A DNA stretch of 40,331 nucleotides from JAHBXC01 sp964350875 (GTDB lineage: Bacteria > Planctomycetota > Phycisphaerae > Phycisphaerales > UBA1924), in assembly GCA_964350875.1 (NCBI GenBank), contig CAYGLT010000019.1:1-40331 (forward strand), read 5' to 3'. The translations under genes and the position numbers were made by a program. The notes under the pieces were generated by a model that worked only from the letters and a program-made list of their open reading frames with translations, ran no database searches and was not told the DNA's origin. This document shows positions 15,827 through 24,420 of this stretch, one piece after another; the first letter of the stretch is position 1; every line of letters starts with the position of its first letter.

Positions 15827-16792
15827 ATGGATGACCAGTCCCTTCCGGGCGATGCATTACAGACCTCCGGCCCAGCCGGGCGAGACGGGTTCCACTGCCT
15901 GTCCTGCGGCTACGACCTCGCCGGCATCTCGCCCGACGGCGATTGCCCCGAGTGCCGCTACCCGATCCGGGACTCGCGCGAGTTGGGCCTCCTCTCGCAG
16001 CCCGTTCCAACGCTGACACGCATCCGCTCGGGCGCCATCTGGATCTTCATCGGCATCGGCGCGCAGTTCGTCGGGGGGACGGCCAACAGCGTGTTCTCCG
16101 CGGTCGGCGCCGCGATGGGACAACAGTCGATGGCGGTCGCGATCGTCCTCGGTGTGATCGGCGCGCTCTTCGCGCTCGCGGGTCAGTCCGTGTCGGTCGT
16201 CGGGTACTGGCGATACACCACGCCGCTCGCCGGCGCTGCGCCGCCGCGCATGGCCGGCGAGGGATACCGCCGAACGATGCGTGTCACAAGCGTGCTGATG
16301 CTGGTGCTCACTTTCCTCACGGCGCCAACCTCAATGATGGTCGTGCTCGGGGGCATGGCGCAGTCCGGCGGCGCACAGTCGCGGTTCGCGGATCAGATCA
16401 TGCTCACGATCCTCGTGATCACGATGGGGTTGAGCGTGCTCACCGGTCTGACCGAGTTGATCCGGTATCTCTGCACCGCCGCCTACACCGCTGCGCTCGC
16501 GAGGCGGCTCCCGAACCTGAAACTCGCGCTGCGCGCCACGCGCGTCTACCGGTGGACGGCCGGGATCATCATCGCGGCGATCGGTTTGGTCGCGCTCTTC
16601 GCGATCTCGGCGGCGCTCTCGGGGGTCAACGGATCAGCCTTCGGGATCGGCGCCGTCGTGTCAGGCATCGGGGCGTTGGTCATCGGTGTCATCGCCTTCG
16701 CGCTGTGGATCGCGTGGATCGTCATGCTCGCGCAGTTCCTCGCCGCGATCTCGAAAGTGCGCAAGCGCGCGATGGCGGAGCAGACCCCATGA
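15827..16792 (+). CDS. Zinc-ribbon membrane protein 1
   Basis: 321 residues. ATG 15827 is preferred to a TTG at 15791 because the -10-like box lies between them. An N-terminal CxxC...CxxC ribbon (C24, C27, C40, C43; CLSCGYDLAGISPDGDCPEC) is followed by about six hydrophobic segments from residue 66 onward, and a basic C terminus. Proteins with this CGYDLxGL...CPEC head are common in planctomycetes and have no assigned function. It is the first of four tandem, translationally coupled relatives; its stop overlaps the next start (ATGA, 16789-16792). Confidence 0.85.
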   Translation: MDDQSLPGDALQTSGPAGRDGFHCLSCGYDLAGISPDGDCPECRYPIRDSRELGLLSQPVPTLTRIRSGAIWIFIGIGAQFVGGTANSVFSAVGAAMGQQSMAVAIVLGVIGALFALAGQSVSVVGYWRYTTPLAGAAPPRMAGEGYRRTMRVTSVLMLVLTFLTAPTSMMVVLGGMAQSGGAQSRFADQIMLTILVITMGLSVLTGLTELIRYLCTAAYTAALARRLPNLKLALRATRVYRWTAGIIIAAIGLVALFAISAALSGVNGSAFGIGAVVSGIGALVIGVIAFALWIAWIVMLAQFLAAISKVRKRAMAEQTP

Positions 16793-17856
16793 GCGGCTCG
16801 ATAACCATCCCGAAGGGTTCCTATTGCCGCGGCTGCGAGTACGACCTCACCGGGCTCAGCGCGCCGGGCGTCTGCCCCGAGTGCGGCCGCGAGTTCAAGG
16901 AACTCGCCAGCGACGAGCGGATCGAACTCGACTGGCGGTGCCTGCGATGCGGCTACTCGCTCCTCGGCCTCCCGCGTAACCAGAAGTGCTCCGAGTGCGG
17001 CATGCCCGCGGGCATCTCCCTCGATCCCACGCTGTTCCGGTTTCTCCCCACCGAGTACCGCAAACGCGTGAAGTCGGGATCGCTCTGCGTCGGGCTCGGT
17101 GTGCTGGGGATGGTGTTCCTCCCGATGTTCCTGGGTCTTCTTGTCGGTGTGTTGTTCGCGGCGACGACCGGCGCAACGCCGAGCGGCAGCACGCGGACAC
17201 TCGTCTTGGTGTGTTTCGTTGGCGCCTTCGCGTTGTATGTGCACGGATGGTTCCGCATCCTTAGCCGCCCGCCCGTCGCGATGGGACTGACGGACAGGCA
17301 GGAGCGAATCCGCGTTGTCGCGCGATCATCGCTCGCGGTGTTCGTCGTCATCGTGGCTCTCTCATTGATCCTGGGTCTGTCCGTCGTTGTGGCCAACACG
17401 AATCCCGTGGCCGTCGACTCGGTCCTTGGCGCCATCCAGATCGTGGCATTGCTGTCGTTCGGCGTGTTCTTTCTCTTCAGCGTTCTTGCGCTCAAGCCGC
17501 TGTTCGCGAGGGCGCGCACCGTGGGCAAGCGGCCGGGCGCACTGGTCGTCTTTACGCTCTGGCTCGGGATCGCCTCGATCCTCGGCTATGTGCTGGGGGG
17601 GATGGCGCTGGCGATGTCCGCGATGTACGGCGGCACGGGCGGCGCACTCGCCGGGCTGATGCTGATCGCCGGCCTCGCATCGCTCGGCTCGATCGTTCTC
17701 TTTTTCTGCTACCTAGGCACGACGGAAGGCCTGCGCAATTCACTCAGACGCGTCGAGCGCGAGATCGCCGCCGCGAACCGCACCAAGTTGCGCCCTGACC
17801 ACGGCCAAACCGGCGAAACTCCCGGGCCACACTCCCCGAACAATCAACCGGCATGA
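16789..17856 (+). CDS. Zinc-ribbon membrane protein 2 with two ribbons
   Basis: 355 residues. The start ATG 16789 overlaps the previous stop by four bases; the longer open frame upstream is the shadow of gene 1. It has two ribbons in a row: C13, C16, C29, C32 (CRGCEYDLTGLSAPGVCPEC) and C51, C54, C67, C70 (CLRCGYSLLGLPRNQKCSEC). About six to eight hydrophobic segments follow, from about residue 100, then a charged tail ending in a Gly/Pro/Asn stretch. The second ribbon is absent in its neighbours and may reflect internal duplication. Function unknown. Confidence 0.87.
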   Translation: MSGSITIPKGSYCRGCEYDLTGLSAPGVCPECGREFKELASDERIELDWRCLRCGYSLLGLPRNQKCSECGMPAGISLDPTLFRFLPTEYRKRVKSGSLCVGLGVLGMVFLPMFLGLLVGVLFAATTGATPSGSTRTLVLVCFVGAFALYVHGWFRILSRPPVAMGLTDRQERIRVVARSSLAVFVVIVALSLILGLSVVVANTNPVAVDSVLGAIQIVALLSFGVFFLFSVLALKPLFARARTVGKRPGALVVFTLWLGIASILGYVLGGMALAMSAMYGGTGGALAGLMLIAGLASLGSIVLFFCYLGTTEGLRNSLRRVEREIAAANRTKLRPDHGQTGETPGPHSPNNQPA

Positions 17857-18809
17857 CCACGGGCGGCGACCAGACCGGGACCGAACTCCTCCGCGATGGA
17901 CGAATCGTCGGGCCGTGGACCTGTCTCCGCTGCCGATACCGCATCGAGCATCTCCTCCCGACCGATCCATGCCCGGAATGCGGCGGATCGCTCGCCGAGT
18001 CGCTCGATCCCCGCCTGCTGCGCTTCGCGCCGCCCGCGACCATCGACCGCGTCCGCCGTGGCGCACGCGGCCTGGAGTTATGCGTGCTCGCCGCGGTGCT
18101 CTCGGCGCCGGCCATCGGCATCTACTTTGCAACCGTCGATGCGATGGAGTCTCGCGGACTGTCCCTCGAACTCTCGTACTTTCTCAACGGACCGCTGTTT
18201 CCACTCGTGCTCGTCCTCGCCGTGATGGTCATGGTGGCGCGCAGCGTCTTCAAGTACACCACGCCGCTCCCGGCGTCGTGCGAACCGACGCGCGCAACCA
18301 CCCAACTTCGTCGACTGCTTCGCGTGTTCGCGGTCGCGGTCCCCGGGTTGTTCCTCCCGCTCGCGGTTGTAGTCGCGGTCGAATGGCTCTGGACGCTGAA
18401 TCTCCATACCCTCGTGCCCGTGTGGATTCCCGCGCTGGGAGCCAGCGCAATGTTCGCAATCGCGGTCGCTCTGGTGTTTGGATTGTCGCTCTACGCGTGG
18501 TCGATCGGCGACCGCACCTGGGCGTACGGGAAGCCGCTCCGGTCGTTCGCGGTCGCGCCGGCGCTCTTCGCGCTGTTGTCCGGAACGCTCGCGCTGCCCG
18601 CCGCGTTGCTCTCCGATTCCATTGCGGCCATCATGGAGACATCCGTCTGGGGCGTGCTTCAGTGGGCGTTCTTCTCGCTGTGGCTCGCGTGGATGCTCTT
18701 CGCCGCCTTCGCGCTGTTCTTCTCGCTCGTCGTGGTCGATGCCGTTCGTTCCGCCGCGAAGCGTGACTTCCGCGAGGCGTCGGCCGCGCATCGGGAGCAG
18801 GCCTCATGA
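17853..18809 (+). CDS. Zinc-ribbon membrane protein 3
   Basis: 318 residues, start ATG 17853 overlapping the previous stop (ATGA). The ribbon is C24, C27, C40, C43 but the usual CGYDLxGL is changed to CRYRIEHL, so it is the most divergent head of the four. About six hydrophobic segments follow from residue 72 (LELCVLAAVLSAPAIGIYF and later ones) with a basic C-terminal tail. Function unknown; operon position implies it works with its neighbours. Confidence 0.85.
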   Translation: MTTGGDQTGTELLRDGRIVGPWTCLRCRYRIEHLLPTDPCPECGGSLAESLDPRLLRFAPPATIDRVRRGARGLELCVLAAVLSAPAIGIYFATVDAMESRGLSLELSYFLNGPLFPLVLVLAVMVMVARSVFKYTTPLPASCEPTRATTQLRRLLRVFAVAVPGLFLPLAVVVAVEWLWTLNLHTLVPVWIPALGASAMFAIAVALVFGLSLYAWSIGDRTWAYGKPLRSFAVAPALFALLSGTLALPAALLSDSIAAIMETSVWGVLQWAFFSLWLAWMLFAAFALFFSLVVVDAVRSAAKRDFREASAAHREQAS

Positions 18810-19945
18810 GCGCGTTCAACGATCCCCGGTATCTGGCCGCGTCGGGCGCCATCAAGGGCATCCCGATGATGGTCGAGCAGGACCGCGCCTGCCCCGGCTG
18901 CGGCTACAACCTGAAGGGTCTCTCGGCCGGGGGCGTGTGCCCCGAGTGCGGCCGACCCATCTCGCTTGCGGCGAAGCGAGGCCTCGACGACATGCTCGTC
19001 GATGCGCCGGCACGGTATCTCCATCGGTTCGCGGCGTCGCTGACCTGCGCGTTCGCCGGTCTCGCGCTCAATATTCTCGGCCTCTTTACGGTCGTGAGCA
19101 TCGTCGCGATCAACGGCGTGCTGGCTTTCTATCGCCTCGGCGGGCCGAACGCGATATGGGGAGTGAACTGGCAGATCCGCACGCCGTCCAACGCGCTCAT
19201 CGGCGCGGTGTATCTGGTCGGTGCGGCGCTGTGGCTGTGCGGGCTCATCACCGCCACGCAGCCAAGGCCGACTCCGCCCGACGCGCCGGAGTCGCGCGAG
19301 GAGGAATGGAAACGGCTCCGTCATTCCGTGTGGATTCTCCAGGCGGGCTGGTTTGTCTCTGCGGCGATCATCCTCCTCTTGGCGCTCGCGGCGCCGACAC
19401 CCCCGCCAATGACCGCCGCGGGCGTTGCGCCTGCGATGCCGGTGTGGGTCGGGATCGGTTCAACGCTCGCGCTGCTCGCGGCGTTCGCGGGCCTTGCCGG
19501 TCTCGTCCCGACCGCGATCCTCCTCGCGCGCTACGCCGACTGGATCCCCGACACCGAACTCGGTTGGCGCATGCGCACCAGCGCGTGGTCGATCGGCGTG
19601 TTCGGCACGCTGATCCTGCTCACGGGGGTCACGCCGCCCGGCCTTCCGAGTTTCGCCGGTCTCATCCCGTTCGCGCTGTGGCTGAGCATCGGCTTCATCT
19701 GGTTCTTCTTCCTCGCGGGTCTCGGCGTGCTGTTCGTGTCCATCGCGCAGATGGCCAAGACCTCGTGGGACGCGGTGGGCAACCACCGTCATCGAGAAGA
19801 GAAGGACAAACGCATGCTTGAGAAGATGCGCCGTGAGCGTGAAGAGCAGGACCGCCGCGCGTCGCTCGTTCCTCATCAGGATGAGCCCGCCCCGGGCGTT
19901 CGCAAGATAGGGGTTGCGCCCAAGACCCCGCCCGGTCGGCGTTGA
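18806..19945 (+). CDS. Zinc-ribbon membrane protein 4
   Basis: 379 residues, start ATG 18806 overlapping the previous stop (ATGA). The ribbon is C29, C32, C45, C48 (CPGCGYNLKGLSAGGVCPEC), placed slightly further in than in the others. About six hydrophobic segments follow. It ends with a long charged, probably coiled helix (about 330-360, rich in E/K/R: HRHREEKDKRMLEKMRRERE) and a basic tail, not present in the other three, so it may be the member that contacts a cytoplasmic partner. Last gene of the operon; the next gene has its own -10-like box. Confidence 0.86.
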   Translation: MSAFNDPRYLAASGAIKGIPMMVEQDRACPGCGYNLKGLSAGGVCPECGRPISLAAKRGLDDMLVDAPARYLHRFAASLTCAFAGLALNILGLFTVVSIVAINGVLAFYRLGGPNAIWGVNWQIRTPSNALIGAVYLVGAALWLCGLITATQPRPTPPDAPESREEEWKRLRHSVWILQAGWFVSAAIILLLALAAPTPPPMTAAGVAPAMPVWVGIGSTLALLAAFAGLAGLVPTAILLARYADWIPDTELGWRMRTSAWSIGVFGTLILLTGVTPPGLPSFAGLIPFALWLSIGFIWFFFLAGLGVLFVSIAQMAKTSWDAVGNHRHREEKDKRMLEKMRREREEQDRRASLVPHQDEPAPGVRKIGVAPKTPPGRR

Positions 19946-19958
19946 TCCGAGCAGCCGC

Positions 19959-19964
19959 TAGACT
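19959..19964 (+). promoter_or_regulatory. -10 box adjoining the Gfo/Idh start
   Basis: TAGACT, 5 bases before ATG 19970, in the 24-base gap after the zinc-ribbon operon. Confidence 0.5.
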
Positions 19965-19969
19965 CTGGC

Positions 19970-21016
19970 ATGAGCGAGCAGTCGTCAGGCGAGAAAGTCA
20001 TCCGTTGCGGCGTCGTCGGCGTGGGCCGCATGGGCCGCCATCACGCGCGTGTGTACACCGAACTTCCCGGCGCAACGCTTGTCGGAGTCGTGGATAGCGA
20101 TCCCGCACGCCGCGACGACATCGTCTCGAAGCACGGGGGCAAGGCGTTCGATTCCGTCGAGCAATTGATCGCCGAGGGCGTGGACGCCGTGAGCATCGCC
20201 GTGCCCACTACCGCGCACCTGAGCGCGGCCGCGCCGCTCCTCGAAGCGGGCATCGCGTGCCTCATCGAGAAGCCCCTCGCGAACACCCCGGAGGAAGCCG
20301 AGAAGATCGCCGCGCTCGCGGCCAAGTCGGGCGCCACGCTCCAGGTCGGGCACATCGAGCGCTACAACCCGGCGGTGATGGCGCTGCGCAAGGTGCAGGA
20401 GTCCGGCGCCGCCGAGATCGCGCCGCGCTTCATCGAGATCCACCGCGTCAGCCCGATGACCTTCCGCTCTGTCGATGTGGGCGTCGTGCTGGACATGATG
20501 ATCCACGATCTGGATGTGGTGCTGATGCTGATGGGGGGGCGCGAGCCGCGCGAGGTCCGCGCCGCCGCCGTCTCGGTCGTCACGCCCCACGAAGATGTGT
20601 GCAACGCGCGTCTGGAGTTCGACACGCCGCGCGGCGTGTGCGTCGCCAACATCACCGCCTCGCGCCTCGCGATGAAGACCGAACGCAAGATCCGCATCAT
20701 CGCCGAGGACGCCTATGTCAGCATCGACTACGGCAAGCGCGAGGGCATCGTGATCCGCAAGACCGCCAACGCCCAGCAACTTGAGATGGTCCAGAAGCAG
20801 ATCCGCGAGGGCAAGGACCTCTCCGACCTGAACTACGGCGAGCTGATCGAGATCGAGCCCCTGAAGATCGACGAGGCCGAGCCGCTCAAGAGCCAGTTGT
20901 CGAGTTTCCTTGATGCGGTGCGCACCGGTCGCAAGCCCGACATCGACGCGCAGGACGGTTTCGCGAATGTGCGCACGGCGCAGCGGATCGTGGAAGCGGC
21001 GTCTACCTCACGCTGA
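19970..21016 (+). CDS. Gfo/Idh/MocA-family NAD(P)-dependent oxidoreductase
   Basis: 348 residues. A Rossmann GVGRMG at 17-22 follows the first strand, EKPLA lies at 100-104, and a catalytic-region His sits in DMMIHDLDVV (about 174-183). The C-terminal half holds the family's beta-sheet with the NITASRLAMKTERK strand. The family oxidises or reduces sugars and sugar nucleotides. The 'GVGRMGRHHARVY' head and HDLD motif resemble UDP-GlcNAc 3-dehydrogenases (GnnA-like) of lipid A synthesis, but nothing in the flanking genes proves it, so no symbol is given. No Shine-Dalgarno sequence is seen at the start. Confidence 0.87.
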   Translation: MSEQSSGEKVIRCGVVGVGRMGRHHARVYTELPGATLVGVVDSDPARRDDIVSKHGGKAFDSVEQLIAEGVDAVSIAVPTTAHLSAAAPLLEAGIACLIEKPLANTPEEAEKIAALAAKSGATLQVGHIERYNPAVMALRKVQESGAAEIAPRFIEIHRVSPMTFRSVDVGVVLDMMIHDLDVVLMLMGGREPREVRAAAVSVVTPHEDVCNARLEFDTPRGVCVANITASRLAMKTERKIRIIAEDAYVSIDYGKREGIVIRKTANAQQLEMVQKQIREGKDLSDLNYGELIEIEPLKIDEAEPLKSQLSSFLDAVRTGRKPDIDAQDGFANVRTAQRIVEAASTSR

Positions 21017-21026
21017 ATCGCGATAT

Positions 21027-21977
21027 TCAGAACTTCCTGTGACGGCGCGAGCCGAGGAGCCCGAGCCCGACCGCGCCCAGTCCTCCGGCCAGCGGGGTGG
21101 GAACCACCATCGCGAAGCCCATGTCCATCGGGGCCACGCCGCCGATGTCGACGCGGTCGGTCTCCGTGAAGTCGCCCGTGGTGAGGTTCACGGTTCCGAT
21201 GACGGCCATGGCGAGCGCATCGCTGTAGAACGCGAGGTAGAAATCGTTTCGCTCCGCGGTGTAACCAACGCCTTGCACAAAGTCGGCGCCCCCGATCGTG
21301 ATCTCGCCGTAGCCGTCCGGGCCGAGGTCGTCCACGCCGTCGAAGGTGAGCGCGAGACCGATGTCGCTCGCGGCGCCGGTGTTCCGGTTGATCGCATAGA
21401 AACGGTTTGATCCGCTCTCGATCGCGTACACGGTCCCCGTGTTGATCGCGGCCAATGCCGAGAACGAACGGCCGTTGCCGACGCCGACAGAGCCTATGTC
21501 GTTCGCAGGGGTGGGCACTGGAATCGAACCCGGATTGTGCAAAACGGTGTGCGCTTCGAAGTACGACGCGCTCCCGACTTCATCTCTGGTACCTACGAGT
21601 GTCTTAGGGTAACCTTTGGAAAAATCGAACGAGTTGACTTGCGAAACAAGGTCGCCCATATACACACCGGCAACATGCCAGACGAACATGCCTGCGTCGC
21701 CGCTGCGCGGAACATACACCCGGTACATGTCCGCGCTGCCGTCGGCCTGGGTGACCGCCGCATAGAACTCTCCAGACCGATAGGCAGTGAGGGCTGTCAC
21801 GCGAGCGCCGTCGGCGAGGCCGAGGGAGCCGACACGCACCTCGTAGTTGTAGACGGTCGCTCCCGCTTCTTGGTAAACCGTGTCGCCCACGGCGAGGACG
21901 AATGATGCCGCGTTGGTCGCTGCGCAGAGTGCGAGGCACGAGAGGCTCGCGGCGGTGAGCGTTGCTGTCCGGAACAT
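21027..21977 (-). CDS. Exported PEP-CTERM-like protein, tandem paralogue 1
   Basis: 316 residues from ATG 21977, with GGAGGAG upstream. Signal peptide with cleavage near TNAAS. The body shares an order of motifs with its two neighbours: AYRSGEFYAAVTQADGSADMY, then NSFDFSKGYPKTLVGTRDEVGSASYFE, then FYLAFYSDALAMAVIGTVNL and DRVDIGGVAPMDMGFAMVVP. The tail is VPTPLAGGLGAVGLGLLGSR followed by a basic end, a PTP variant of the PEP-CTERM signal. The fold is probably a propeller or beta-repeat. It is the most divergent copy, with a stretch at about 21530-21700 whose codons are unusual for the window (AGA, GTA, GGT, ACA). Function unknown. Confidence 0.83.
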   Translation of the reverse strand: MFRTATLTAASLSCLALCAATNAASFVLAVGDTVYQEAGATVYNYEVRVGSLGLADGARVTALTAYRSGEFYAAVTQADGSADMYRVYVPRSGDAGMFVWHVAGVYMGDLVSQVNSFDFSKGYPKTLVGTRDEVGSASYFEAHTVLHNPGSIPVPTPANDIGSVGVGNGRSFSALAAINTGTVYAIESGSNRFYAINRNTGAASDIGLALTFDGVDDLGPDGYGEITIGGADFVQGVGYTAERNDFYLAFYSDALAMAVIGTVNLTTGDFTETDRVDIGGVAPMDMGFAMVVPTPLAGGLGAVGLGLLGSRRHRKF

Positions 21978-22092
21978 GGTCGGTCTCCTCCGGGAGCGCA
22001 GACCGAAGCGCCCCACCCACACAATCTACCACACGCCCGACAGCACCGGAAGCACGATGCTCGGGATTCTTCCCAAGAGACCGGATAACCAA

Positions 22093-22125
22093 TGAAAAAG
22101 AAGCGCGCCGTGTGGAACGGCGCGC
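22093..22125 (-). terminator. Intrinsic terminator of PEP-CTERM-like paralogue 2
   Basis: A perfect 9-bp GC-rich stem (22117-22125 with 22103-22111), a 5-base loop, and TTCTTTTTC on the minus strand. It lies 33 bases beyond the stop at 22158. Confidence 0.85.
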
Positions 22126-22157
22126 CCCGATCGAATCAACTGACCGGACGAACCACC

Positions 22158-23063
22158 TCAGCCGTTGCGGCGGCGGCGTGCGCCGACGAGCAGCAGGCCG
22201 GCGGCGCCCATCCCGCCCGCGAGCGGGGTGGGGATGACGATGGCCAGACCCATCGTGCCCGGGTCGCCGCCCACGGAGAACGCGCGGAGTTCATCGAAGT
22301 TGCCGTTGGTCAGGTCGAGCGTGCCGATGACGGCCTGATCGAGCGCGACGCTGTAGAACGAGATGAAATAGGTGGAGAGACTCTCGATGTACTCGCCGCC
22401 CGCGAGGCGGATGACGCCGTAGCCCGCGTCGCCCTGGTCGCCGACGCCGTCGAAGACCATGTTGAGTCCGGTCCATGTAGCGACGCCGGTGCCGGTGGCG
22501 ATGGTCACGATGCGGCGGTTATTGTCGGCGGCGCCGGCGGTGACGGCGTAGTAGACACCCGAGCTGCGGTCGTACCCGCTGGAGGGGTACGACGAGCCGC
22601 TGCCGAAGCCTGTGGCGCCGACATCGGAGAAGGTCGAGTAGGAACTGTCGTCGCTCTCGTAATACATCGGGCTGCCCGCGTCGTTGCGCGTGCCGATGAG
22701 ACGCTGGGACGAGCCGACGCCGCGGAAGTCGAACGAGTTGGTCTCGGAAAGGAAGGTGCCGACGGTTCCGCCCATCGAGGGAGCGAAGGCGTTGAGATTC
22801 TCGTAGCCGCTGAGCATGTGGAGGGTCGAGGACCCGCCCGAGTTCACCGCGGCGAACAGGCGACCTTTGGCATCGAACGCGATCGCGGGCGAGCGACCGT
22901 TGCCGATTCCGGCGATGACGCCGCTCGAGATCGCGCCGCCGCCGGTTGACCCGCTGTAGAGCGAGTCGCCCGCGGCGAGATAGAACCGCGCCGCGTGCGC
23001 GTTCGTGGCAAGCCCGCCGGCCGCCACGATCAATGCTGTCGCAAGAACATGTGTCCGTTTCAT
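22158..23063 (-). CDS. Exported PEP-CTERM-like protein, tandem paralogue 2
   Basis: 301 residues from ATG 23063, with GGAGGAGA upstream. A signal peptide (cleavage near NAHAA) leads to RFYLAAGDSLYSG, then SPAIAFDAKGRLFAAVNSGG, NSFDFRGVGSSQRLIGTRND, and FISFYSVALDQAVIGTLDLTNG. The tail is IPTPLAGGMGAAGLLLVGAR plus an Arg cluster. It has the same motif order as the copies on both sides. It has its own promoter-like pair and a terminator, so it is transcribed alone. Function unknown; expected at the cell surface. Confidence 0.85.
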   Translation of the reverse strand: MKRTHVLATALIVAAGGLATNAHAARFYLAAGDSLYSGSTGGGAISSGVIAGIGNGRSPAIAFDAKGRLFAAVNSGGSSTLHMLSGYENLNAFAPSMGGTVGTFLSETNSFDFRGVGSSQRLIGTRNDAGSPMYYESDDSSYSTFSDVGATGFGSGSSYPSSGYDRSSGVYYAVTAGAADNNRRIVTIATGTGVATWTGLNMVFDGVGDQGDAGYGVIRLAGGEYIESLSTYFISFYSVALDQAVIGTLDLTNGNFDELRAFSVGGDPGTMGLAIVIPTPLAGGMGAAGLLLVGARRRRNG

Positions 23064-23416
23064 CGTGCCGTCTCCTCCGTCGAAGCGTGCGCCCCGACGC
23101 TGCCGTGTATGTGCATCGCACTGCGCGACGCACAAGAACAGCATGAGCGTACTGCTTCTCGGACGAATGAAAACTGTCTTGCGCGAACTCCGCGCACTTC
23201 AGGGAGAACCTATTGCCCGGTGCGCCAAGAGTTTTACTGGCCGTTGTAATCACCGGCTCTGGAAAGCCATGGCGCGCAGCGAAGCAATGCGCGCGATGCG
23301 CAACGCAAGGAGTCCATCCTGCGTATCCGACCGGGAGATCCCCGGGCAAAACGAAAGACGGGACGCGGCCTTTCGGACGCGCCCCGTGAAGAGCGGATGA
23401 ATACAGCGTTGCTCGC
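23064..23416. other. 353-bp gap between paralogues 2 and 3
   Basis: No credible gene is seen. Next to paralogue 2 there is a minus-strand promoter candidate, TTGTGC (23130-23135) and CATACA (23106-23111), 18 bases apart, giving a leader of about 37 bases. The other end holds the terminator of paralogue 3. In between, 23160-23340 holds nothing I can name; it is a little less GC-rich than the flanks. Confidence 0.5.
23349..23387 (-). terminator. Intrinsic terminator of PEP-CTERM-like paralogue 3
   Basis: A 10-bp stem with one mismatch (23378-23387 with 23358-23367) and a 10-base loop, followed leftward by CTTTCGTTTT; 30 bases beyond the stop at 23417. Confidence 0.7.
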
Positions 23417-24301
23417 TCAGCCGTTGCGACGGCGGCGGGCGCCGAGCACGAGCAGGCCGGCGGCGCTCATCCCGCCCGCGAGGGGAGTCGGGATGATGAT
23501 CGCGAGGCCCATCGACTGGGGCTGGACGCCGCCGACATCGACGCGGTCGACCTCGGTGAACATGCCGTTGGTGAGATCGACGGTGCCGATGACGGCCATG
23601 TCGAGCGCGTTGCTGTAGAACGAGAGGTAGTAGTCGCCCGCGGCGAAGTCGCCGCCCGCGAGTTGGATGTTGCCGTACAGCGCGTTGCCGCCCGCGGCGA
23701 AGGTCAGGTTCATCCCGGTGTCGGTGGCGATGCCGGTGCCGATGTCGACGGTCAGGATGCTGCGGTTCGCGGCGCTGGCCCCGTTGGTGATGGCCCAGTA
23801 GACCGAGCCGTCGAAAGCCGTCGAGGGGAACGAACCGCCGCCGCCGATGCCGGTGGCGTTGGCGGCGTCAGCGAACGCGGTGAACGCGCTGCTCGTGCTC
23901 TCGAAGTACCGCGCGCTGCCGGACGCGTTGCGCGTGCCGATGAGACGCTCGTTGGCGCCCGTGCCGCGGAAGTCGAACGAGTTGGTCGCCGAGGCGAGGT
24001 CGCTCACGAACGCGACGCTGGGCGCGAAAGCGCCGGGGCCGAAGTTCGAGATCTCGTACAGGTCGGCGCTGCCGTTGCCCTGGGTCACCGCGGCGAACAG
24101 TCGGCCGGCGGAATTGAACGCGATCGCGGGGGACCGCGCGCCCGAGTTGAGGCCGAGCGAGGCGCTCTGGACCGCGCCGCCGAACCCGGCCGTGTACAGG
24201 TCGGAGCCGGCCGTCAGGTAGTAGCGCCCCGCGTCCGCCTGCGACGCCATCCCGGCGGCGGCCGCGACGAGCGCAGCGGCGGAAATCATCGTCTTCGTCA
24301 T
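23417..24301 (-). CDS. Exported PEP-CTERM-like protein, tandem paralogue 3
   Basis: 294 residues from ATG 24301, with GGAGGAGAAG upstream in a leader nearly identical to that of paralogue 2 (GACGGAGGAGA). Signal peptide with cleavage near SQADAG. Motifs are RYYLTAGSDLYTAG, SPAIAFNSAGRLFAAVTQG, NSFDFRGTGANERLIGTRNA, YYLSFYSNALDMAVIGTVDL and DRVDVGGVQPQSMG. The tail is IPTPLAGGMSAAGLLVLGAR plus an Arg cluster. It shares more with paralogue 2 than with 1, suggesting a stepwise tandem duplication. Function unknown. Confidence 0.85.
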   Translation of the reverse strand: MTKTMISAAALVAAAAGMASQADAGRYYLTAGSDLYTAGFGGAVQSASLGLNSGARSPAIAFNSAGRLFAAVTQGNGSADLYEISNFGPGAFAPSVAFVSDLASATNSFDFRGTGANERLIGTRNASGSARYFESTSSAFTAFADAANATGIGGGGSFPSTAFDGSVYWAITNGASAANRSILTVDIGTGIATDTGMNLTFAAGGNALYGNIQLAGGDFAAGDYYLSFYSNALDMAVIGTVDLTNGMFTEVDRVDVGGVQPQSMGLAIIIPTPLAGGMSAAGLLVLGARRRRNG

Positions 24302-24420
24302 TGCTCTTCTCCTCCGTCGTGGCGGTCCACCACCACGACACACTCCTGCATGAATCGGCCCCCGCCACTCCGGCGGAGGTTCTCTCTCTCCATAAAGCGT
24401 ACTGGCCCCGGGATTTGAGA

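Noticed and set aside
16546..17244. Minus-strand frame of 232 codons opposite zinc-ribbon genes 1 and 2
   Set aside because: Spans the ATGA junction of two well-supported genes on the other strand; shadow.
21500..21545. tRNA T-arm-like string (GGGTTCGATTCC on the minus strand), possible attachment site
   Set aside because: The five-base stem does not pair beyond two positions, there is no cloverleaf upstream, and the region is coding in frame with the paralogues. No integrase or direct repeat is near.
23005..23400. Plus-strand frame of 131 codons in the gap before paralogue 2
   Set aside because: Starts inside paralogue 2 on the opposite strand, has no ribosome site and no protein-like composition.
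21977..24301. Similar sequences in the three PEP-CTERM-like genes as a possible insertion element or CRISPR-like repeat
   Set aside because: Similarity follows codons of a gene family; there are no terminal repeats, target duplications or spacer arrays.
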